Origin: Myxococcales bacterium
GTDB lineage: Bacteria; Myxococcota_A; UBA9160; SMWR01
Length of the DNA stretch: 5,934 nt
Assembly (NCBI GenBank): GCA_022571825.1
Contig: JACZXC010000207.1
Location: forward strand, 1 to 5,934
Direction of reading: 5' to 3'
Shown piece by piece: positions 1-4,367 of this stretch; positions within the stretch are counted from its first letter, which is position 1, and every line of letters starts with the position of its first letter. Under the pieces are notes generated by a model. The model made no database searches and was not told where the DNA came from. It worked only from the letters and a program-made list of their open reading frames with translations. The position numbers and the translations under genes were made by a program.

Positions 1-108
1 TCGGCTGTGGCTCCCGACGTGATGAAGTCCAGCGGCGCAAATTGGGAGAAGCCGGCCTGGCTGGCCGAGGCCCAGGCGGCGCCCGTGCAAGCCGGCGATC
101 ACCATTAG
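1..108 (+). CDS. C-terminal end of an upstream gene, probably a cytochrome oxidase subunit (partial)
   Basis: Frame 1 is open from the first base to a TAG at 106-108 and gives 35 residues beginning SAVAPDVMKSSGANWEK and ending in AGDHH. The 5' part lies outside the window. The tail is Ala/Pro-rich and hydrophilic with no recognisable domain, so sequence alone does not identify it. It sits nine bases ahead of a subunit III gene on the same strand. In bacterial aa3-type oxidase operons that place is usually held by subunit I or another oxidase subunit, and that is an inference from position only. The reading frame itself is well supported, because the stop is followed directly by a purine-rich ribosome binding site for the next gene. 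Confidence 0.55.
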   Translation, partial: SAVAPDVMKSSGANWEKPAWLAEAQAAPVQAGDHH

Positions 109-110
109 GC

Positions 111-116
111 GGAGAG
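111..116 (+). promoter_or_regulatory. Ribosome binding site for the subunit III gene
   Basis: GGAGAG lies just after the TAG of the previous gene and just before adjacent GTG (118) and TTG (121) codons in the same frame. Spacing from GGAG is short for GTG (3 bases) and more comfortable for TTG (6 bases). Initiation could therefore be at either codon; the proteins would differ by one residue. Confidence 0.55.
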
Positions 117-117
117 A

Positions 118-717
118 GTGTTGAACGCGGCGCTTCGGAGCAGAGGACGGTTTCGCGTGGCCTCCGAATCGCAGCAGGCGCCTCTGGTGCCGAGCGGCGT
201 CCTGGGCATGCTCATCTTCATCGCGATGGAGATGATGTTCTTCGCCGGCCTGGTCAGCGCCTTCGCCATCATCCGCGCCGGCGCAGTCGTCTGGCCCCCT
301 CCGGGTCAGCCCCGGCTTCCCATCGAGGAGACGGCCTTCAACACCGCCGCGCTACTCCTCTCGGGGGCGATGCTGTTCGCCGCGCGGCGCGCCTTCCGGC
401 GCGACCGGGGGCGGGCCAGGATCCCCCTCCTGATCTCGATATTGCTGGGTGCTTTCTTCGTCCTCTTCCAAGGTGTCGAGTGGGTCTCCTTGATCGGCGA
501 GGGTCTGACACTGACCTCGAGCAGCCTGGGGAGCTTCTTCTACCTGATCGTGGGAATGCACGCGCTGCACGCGGTGATCGCCCTGGGTCTGCTGTGGTGG
601 ACCTGGCTGCGCCTGCAGCGGGGCTGGCTCCTCAGCAGCCAGCTCGCCGTCGCCGAGGTTTTCTGGTACTTCGTCGTCGGCCTATGGCCGATTCTCTACC
701 TGACGGTTTATCTGTGA
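118..717 (+). CDS. coxC: Cytochrome c oxidase subunit III (heme-copper oxidase, five-helix form)
   Basis: This encodes a 199-residue inner-membrane protein of the heme-copper oxidase subunit III family, a non-catalytic partner of subunits I and II in the terminal respiratory oxidase. Five hydrophobic segments are visible at about residues 27-52, 74-91, 102-124, 137-166 and 177-198. This is the short form, as in CyoC, lacking the first two helices of the mitochondrial protein. Family landmarks are GMLIFIAMEMMFFAGL (30-45), with Glu38 matching the conserved DCCD-reactive glutamate; PPGQPRLP (61-68) followed by NTAALLLS (75-82); FQGVEW (117-122); GSFFYLIVGMHALH (138-151); and FWYFVVGLWPILY (182-194). 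The start is GTG 118 or TTG 121. The gene ends at TGA 715-717, whose last A begins the next gene. I am confident of the family, less so of the oxidase type, because the other subunits are outside the window. Confidence 0.95.
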   Translation: MLNAALRSRGRFRVASESQQAPLVPSGVLGMLIFIAMEMMFFAGLVSAFAIIRAGAVVWPPPGQPRLPIEETAFNTAALLLSGAMLFAARRAFRRDRGRARIPLLISILLGAFFVLFQGVEWVSLIGEGLTLTSSSLGSFFYLIVGMHALHAVIALGLLWWTWLRLQRGWLLSSQLAVAEVFWYFVVGLWPILYLTVYL

Positions 718-1019
718 TGAGAAGCCGACTCCGCGCCGGGCTCGCCTTTGCTGTCGCGACTCTCGTGCTCGTCTCGCCGCTGCTCGTCTGGCCGCAACTG
801 GCCTCGGCCTGCGCCGTCTGCGCGGCCGGTCGCGACGAGGGGACCCGCCAGGCCTTTCTGTGGACCACAGGGCTGCTCAGTGCGCTGCCGCCGTTGATCG
901 TGGGCGGTCTCGTCTGGTGGCTGGTGAGGCGTGCGCGGGCGGCGGAGAAGTTGCAGACCGCCAGGCTGGCGCCGGACGCGTGGGCCTCCCTCAGCCGATC
1001 AGGGGGCCACGCTCGCTGA
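717..1019 (+). CDS. Small exported membrane protein with a CxxC pair, co-translated with subunit III
   Basis: This 100-residue protein has no family name I can assign. Residues 1-31 look like a signal peptide: Arg at 2, 4 and 6, a hydrophobic core at about 9-24, and ASA at 29-31 as a possible signal peptidase I site. Cys32-Ala-Val-Cys35 follows directly. A second hydrophobic segment at about 48-70 ends in Arg71-Arg72, then a charged tail without clear structure. The predicted product is a single-pass protein with CxxC on the outer face and a cytoplasmic tail. Similar short CxVC proteins occur beside oxidase genes in other bacteria, as I recall, with unknown role; metal or redox handling for the oxidase is only a guess. 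ATG 717-719 overlaps the previous stop as TGATG and has no Shine-Dalgarno sequence, which points to translational coupling. Cys32 could also be a lipidation site, but Leu is at -4 rather than -3. Confidence 0.8.
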   Translation: MRSRLRAGLAFAVATLVLVSPLLVWPQLASACAVCAAGRDEGTRQAFLWTTGLLSALPPLIVGGLVWWLVRRARAAEKLQTARLAPDAWASLSRSGGHAR

Positions 1020-1093
1020 ACGCTGTCGCTGGGACCGCCGCGGCGGAGGCCCGGCAAGGCCCGTAGGCCGCGCGAGCCGAAGGAATCGGCCTT

Positions 1094-1321
1094 CTAGCCC
1101 GTCTTGCGGTGGCGTTTCTGGCGCGCTCGGAGCGATATTTTTCGGGGCGGATTCGACACATCTCTCGGAGATCTGGAGCTCAGCTGGAAGGGCGGGTAGA
1201 CGGGCACCCTGACCTTGATCTTCGTGCCATCGGGACGGGTGAGCTCACGCTCCACCATCCGAATCGGTTCGATGGGGCTTTCGGTGACTTCTTCATCCGG
1301 CGGATTCGATCGATCGGGCAT
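1094..1321 (-). CDS. Small conserved-looking hypothetical protein (75 residues)
   Basis: ATG at 1319-1321 to TAG at 1094-1096 encodes a 75-residue soluble protein of unknown function. Residues 1-20 are acidic and proline-rich. Residues 22-48 (MVERELTRPDGTKIKVRV, then PVYPPFQL) look like a compact beta-hairpin, with a DGT turn between two alternating hydrophobic/charged strands. The tail (residues 50-75) is strongly basic, ending RQKRHRKTG. Codon use in the middle part has high G/C at third positions, as in the neighbours; the tail is less clear. No Shine-Dalgarno sequence precedes ATG 1321, so the internal ATG at 1256-1258 (Met22) is a possible alternative start. A good promoter lies about 120 bases upstream on the same strand. 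The opposite-strand frame over this region reads as low-complexity Arg/Ser-rich sequence and is less likely to be coding. I consider this gene probable, not certain. Confidence 0.6.
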   Translation of the reverse strand: MPDRSNPPDEEVTESPIEPIRMVERELTRPDGTKIKVRVPVYPPFQLSSRSPRDVSNPPRKISLRARQKRHRKTG

Positions 1322-1408
1322 GGGAAATAGATCGGCGAAACCGGGGCCTGATTTCAGCGGAAACGTCGGGTCCGCACCGAGACGAAAATAAAGCGAAAAC
1401 TTAGACCC

Positions 1409-1430
1409 TTAAGAAACCCGCCGAAGCGGG
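1409..1430 (-). terminator. Intrinsic terminator-like hairpin with UUCG loop
   Basis: Read on the minus strand, CCCGC-TTCG-GCGGG (1430 down to 1417) forms a perfect 5-bp GC stem closed by a UUCG tetraloop, and TTTCTT (1416-1411) follows at once. The opposite direction has no T-run after the stem, so the signal is directional. It lies 172 bases downstream of the leuS stop and could end the exporter-leuS transcript. It also lies about 11 bases after the predicted start of the promoter at 1448-1475, so it could act as an attenuator in the leader of the small gene at 1094-1321. The sequence alone does not decide between these roles. Confidence 0.7.
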
Positions 1431-1447
1431 ATCACAAAGACCCAATA

Positions 1448-1475
1448 ATTATAGCACAAGAACCCGACAGCGCAA
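1448..1475 (-). promoter_or_regulatory. Sigma70-type promoter with extended -10
   Basis: On the minus strand the -35 element is TTGCGC (1475-1470, four of six matches to TTGACA). A 16-base spacer follows, ending in TGC directly before a perfect TATAAT (1453-1448), which makes an extended -10 (TGnTATAAT). The expected start is the GGG at about 1443-1441. This is a clearly A/T-rich island in an otherwise GC-rich window. It drives transcription toward the small gene at 1094-1321, giving a leader of about 120 bases that contains the UUCG hairpin. I found no repeat overlapping the promoter that would suggest a specific regulator. Confidence 0.7.
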
Positions 1476-1483
1476 GGGACTCC

Positions 1484-1526
1484 ACCTGAACGCTCGAATC
1501 CCGGTGCCACAGCGCTCGAATCAGGT
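1484..1526. repeat. Direct repeat pair inside an inverted repeat, downstream of leuS
   Basis: CGCTCGAATC occurs at 1491-1500 and again at 1513-1522, 22 bases apart start to start. The pair is flanked by the inverted repeat ACCTGA (1484-1489) and TCAGGT (1521-1526). An inner pairing of CGCT (1491-1494) with AGCG (1511-1514) would extend the fold across an asymmetric internal loop. It lies between leuS and the promoter, outside any gene I accept. It may be a regulator-binding site or an RNA structure in the leuS 3' untranslated region; the sequence does not say which. Confidence 0.45.
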
Positions 1527-1556
1527 ATTCCGAGTGTGAAACAGGCCGCCGAAGCA

Positions 1557-1575
1557 TCCGAAACCGTGTTTCGGA
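1557..1575. repeat. Perfect 8-bp inverted repeat just after leuS
   Basis: TCCGAAAC (1557-1564) and GTTTCGGA (1568-1575) are perfect inverted repeats around a three-base loop. On the leuS (minus) strand the stem begins 26 bases past the stop codon. It is followed there by TGCTTCGG, not a T-run, so it does not look like a complete intrinsic terminator. It could protect the mRNA 3' end or mark a processing point. Confidence 0.5.
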
Positions 1576-1601
1576 AAGGTAACGCCGGGCCCGAATCTCC
1601 G

Positions 1602-4367
1602 TCAGCTGATCAAATTCACGAGACGCCCGGGCACCACAATGACCCTCTTGGGCTCGCGGCCCCTCAGGTGGCGTTGGACCTTGGGCGAGGCCATCGCCGC
1701 GCGGCGGATCGCGTCTTCGTCCGCGTCTACCGCGACCTCGATTTCATCCCGGCGCTTCCCGTTGACCTGCACGGCCAGGGTGAGGGTATCGCCCACCATC
1801 AGGGCCGGATCCGCTTCCGGCCAGGGCTGCTGGTGGATGCTGTACTCGAGGCCCCGCCGCGACCACAGCTCCTCGGCGATGTGGGGGACGAGGGGAGCCA
1901 TCAGAAGCAACAGCATGCGCAGCGCCTCGTTCCAGGCCTCCGCGCCCACCGTCGCCTTCCGCAAGCTACCCCGCAGGTCATTGCGAAGCGACATCAGCGC
2001 GGCCACCGCCGTGTTGAAGTGGAAGCGCTCGAGACTCTCCGAGACCCGGGCGATCGTCCGGTGAACGCAGCGCGCGAGGTTGCGCTCCGCGTCGCGCTCT
2101 CCCGCCTCGGCCGGGGCGGGGCCGGTCGCCAGGTCCCATACCTCGTTGAGCCAACGGACGACCCCCATCATTCCCTGGCGGTCCCAGGGACCTCCCTTCT
2201 CCCAGTCGAAGGCGAACATCAGATAGGCCCGGACCGTATCCGCTCCGTACTCTGTGACGAGCGCGTCGGGACTCACGACGTTCCCCTTGCTCTTCGACAT
2301 GCGTTGGATCTCGAGGTGGTGCCGCAGCTGGCCGACGCTGTTCTCGCCTTCGATCTCCGGGATCTCGATTTTCGTATGCGGCCCCGTCTCGACCGAGACG
2401 GACTGCCCCGAGCGATCCGCGACGACCAGCACATTTTCGGTGCGTCGCAGAATCTCGCCAAGCACATCGCCGGAATGCTCGTGCGCTAGGGCGGCGTCGA
2501 TCACCTCGATGCGATCCGCGAGCAGGTGGTTGCCCGCGCGTCTCCCGGTGGCGACGACGAAATCTCCCCGCCGTTCCTCGCCCAGGATCTGCCCCTGATT
2601 GCGCAAGTGAAGCATCGGCTCATCGAACAGCCCCTCGGGCGCTCGTCCGTGCCGCTTCATCGCCCGGGCCGTCTCCTCGAAGATTCCAAGGTCGCGCATG
2701 GCCTTGGTGAAAAAACGCGTGTAGAGAAGGTGGAGCGCCGCGTGCTCTGCCCCGCCGGTGTAGACATCCACGGGAAGCCAGTACGCGGCCTCCTCCGGGT
2801 CGAATGGGGCCTCCGTATAGCCCGGGCTCAGGTAGCGGTACTGGTACCAGGAGGAGCACATGAAGGTGTCCATGGTGTCCGTCTCGCGCTCGGCGGGATC
2901 GCCGGCGGCGTCGGTGGTCCACCGGAAGTCTTCCGAGAGCTTGAGTGGACTCTGACCGCCGGGGTTGAACTCGACGCCTTCGGGCAGCAGCACCGGCAGA
3001 GACTCCGGCGGCACCGCTTCGTAGCCGCCGTCACCGCGGAGCAACATGGGAATGGGGGCGCCCCAGTAGCGCTGCCGGCTGATCAGCCAGTCGCGCAGGC
3101 GGTACCGGATGGTCTCCTTTCCGATCCTCCGTTCCTCGAGCCAGTCGATCACCCGGTGGATGGCGGGGTTCGCGCGGCCTCTGGCCTCGGTGGCCGGCGT
3201 CCCGTCCAGGGCGCCGCTGTTTCGCATGCTTCCGGGACCCAGATAGGCGGATTCCATGGTTTCGCCGTCGAGCGCCTCGCCTTCCGGCTGAATCACCGGG
3301 CGGATCTCCAAGCCGAACTTCCGGGCGAGGTCGAAGTCGCGCTGGTCGTGGGCGGGGACGGCCATGATTGCGCCGGTTCCGTAGCGAAGCATCACGTAGT
3401 CGCTGATCCAGATGGGGATCCGCTCTCCATTCACCGGGTTGATGGCGTGCCCTCCGGTGAAGACACCGGTCTTCTCGCGATGCTCGTCGCTTCGCTCGAT
3501 CTCGGTGGCCCGAGCCGCCTGCTCCCGATAGGCCCGAACCGCTGCCCGTTGTTCGTCGTGTGTGACTCTCTCGACCTGTTCGTGCTCCGGGGCCAGCACC
3601 ATGAAGGTCGCACCCCACAACGTGTCGGGACGGGTGGTGTAAATCTCGATCGGCTCTCCGTCCTCGGTCGTGAAGGTGATCGACGCCCCTTCACCGCGTC
3701 CGATCCAGTTTGACTGCATCGTTCGCACGGAATCGGGCCAGTCGAGCTTGCTGAAGTCGAGCAGCTCCTCGGCGTACCGGGTGGTCCGGAAGAACCATTG
3801 GGTCATCTGTCGCTGGACGACCGGCTGGCCGGTGCGTTCATCCTTGCCGTCGATGACCTGTTCGTTCGCCAGCACCGTCTGCAGCGAGGGCGACCAGTTC
3901 ACCCTCGCCTCTCCCCGATAGGCCAGGCCGCCGTCGAAGAATTTCGCGAAGAGCCATTCCGTCCAGCGGTAAAAGCAAGGATCGCAGCTGATCGTCTCGC
4001 GTTCCCAGTCGAACATGGCCCCCATCGTGCGCAACTGCCGGCGCATGCGCTCGATATTTTCGGTGGTCCACTGCTGGGGGTGAATGTTGCGGGCGATGGC
4101 GGCGTTCTCGGCGGGCAGGCCGAAGGCGTCGAAGCCCATCGGGAACAGCACGTTGAAGCCTTTCATCCGCATGTAGCGGGCTCGCGCGTCCGAGGGCGTC
4201 ATCGCGAACCAGTGTCCGACGTGCAGATCGCCGCTGGGATATGGGAGCATCGTCAGCGCGTAGTGCTTGGGCCGGCTCCAGTCCACTCGGGCCCGGTAGA
4301 GGCCGTCGGCTTCCCAGTGTCGCTGCCACTTCGGCTCAATCTCGCTTGGGTCGTAGGAGTCGCTCAC
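1602..4367 (-). CDS. leuS: Leucyl-tRNA synthetase (LeuRS)
   Basis: This complete 921-residue class I aminoacyl-tRNA synthetase charges tRNA-Leu with leucine using ATP in the cytoplasm. The catalytic core has PYPSGDLHVGHW (42-53, HIGH motif), the GFDAFGLPAENAA block (78-90) and RMSKS (689-693, KMSKS motif with Arg in first place). The CP1 editing domain has TTRPDTLWGATF (244-255), whose Thr249 matches E. coli Thr252, and MAVPAHDQRDFD (335-346), whose Asp344 is the expected editing aspartate. ETDTMDTF (495-502) and YTGGAEHAALHLLYTRFF (536-553) are further family blocks. The anticodon-binding helices begin about 720, and the C-terminal domain starts near VQVNGKRRDEIEV (867-879). Most bacterial LeuRS have about 800-880 residues; the extra length is mainly an insertion at about 595-688. 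Cysteines normally seen in both zinc modules are absent. It starts at GTG 4367, overlapping the upstream stop by four bases (GTGA) without an obvious Shine-Dalgarno, which suggests coupling to the exporter gene. Confidence 0.98.
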   Translation of the reverse strand: MSDSYDPSEIEPKWQRHWEADGLYRARVDWSRPKHYALTMLPYPSGDLHVGHWFAMTPSDARARYMRMKGFNVLFPMGFDAFGLPAENAAIARNIHPQQWTTENIERMRRQLRTMGAMFDWERETISCDPCFYRWTEWLFAKFFDGGLAYRGEARVNWSPSLQTVLANEQVIDGKDERTGQPVVQRQMTQWFFRTTRYAEELLDFSKLDWPDSVRTMQSNWIGRGEGASITFTTEDGEPIEIYTTRPDTLWGATFMVLAPEHEQVERVTHDEQRAAVRAYREQAARATEIERSDEHREKTGVFTGGHAINPVNGERIPIWISDYVMLRYGTGAIMAVPAHDQRDFDLARKFGLEIRPVIQPEGEALDGETMESAYLGPGSMRNSGALDGTPATEARGRANPAIHRVIDWLEERRIGKETIRYRLRDWLISRQRYWGAPIPMLLRGDGGYEAVPPESLPVLLPEGVEFNPGGQSPLKLSEDFRWTTDAAGDPAERETDTMDTFMCSSWYQYRYLSPGYTEAPFDPEEAAYWLPVDVYTGGAEHAALHLLYTRFFTKAMRDLGIFEETARAMKRHGRAPEGLFDEPMLHLRNQGQILGEERRGDFVVATGRRAGNHLLADRIEVIDAALAHEHSGDVLGEILRRTENVLVVADRSGQSVSVETGPHTKIEIPEIEGENSVGQLRHHLEIQRMSKSKGNVVSPDALVTEYGADTVRAYLMFAFDWEKGGPWDRQGMMGVVRWLNEVWDLATGPAPAEAGERDAERNLARCVHRTIARVSESLERFHFNTAVAALMSLRNDLRGSLRKATVGAEAWNEALRMLLLLMAPLVPHIAEELWSRRGLEYSIHQQPWPEADPALMVGDTLTLAVQVNGKRRDEIEVAVDADEDAIRRAAMASPKVQRHLRGREPKRVIVVPGRLVNLIS

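Noticed and set aside
42..716. In-frame upstream extension of the small CxxC protein
   Set aside because: This stretch runs out of frame through the subunit III gene and gives a low-complexity Arg/Gly-rich sequence; the signal peptide begins naturally at Met 717.
1035..1090. Palindrome CCGCCGCGGCGG (1035-1046) and hairpin GCCGA/TCGGC (1076-1090) in the convergent gap
   Set aside because: No T-run follows on either strand, and short GC palindromes are expected in DNA of this composition, so neither is called as a terminator.
1124..1142. Possible plus-strand terminator of the oxidase operon: CGCT-CGG-AGCG followed three bases later by TTTTT
   Set aside because: The stem is only four base pairs, the T-run is offset, and it lies within the minus-strand small gene; too weak to call.
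1109..1330. Plus-strand open frame opposite the small minus-strand gene
   Set aside because: The minus-strand frame has a more protein-like core and a matching promoter; the plus-strand product is Arg/Ser/His-rich without structure. Not fully excluded.
1409..1436. Eight-codon leader peptide beginning at a GTG near 1436 and ending TAA within the hairpin tail
   Set aside because: There is no ribosome binding site, the peptide has no run of regulatory codons, and the frame overlaps the hairpin stem, so chance is the better explanation.
1491..1522. tRNA-like T-loops (CTCGAATC, and TTCGAGC on the minus strand)
   Set aside because: The five bases on each side do not pair to form a T-stem, and no acceptor or anticodon stem can be built around either copy on either strand.
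1536..2489. Long plus-strand open frame antisense to leuS
   Set aside because: It lies inside a securely identified leuS on the other strand, its product is an Arg/His/Asp-rich sequence with no domain, and such shadow frames are expected in GC-rich genes.
2526..3713. 395-codon plus-strand open frame antisense to leuS
   Set aside because: Same reason: the leuS frame carries all family motifs here, and the antisense product shows no recognisable domain or membrane segments.
3975..3986. CxxC pair (Cys128-Cys131) in LeuRS as a replacement zinc site
   Set aside because: It lies in the CDPxxYRW block outside the zinc module; the first Cys is common in the family and there is no second pair nearby, so it is probably a coincidence.
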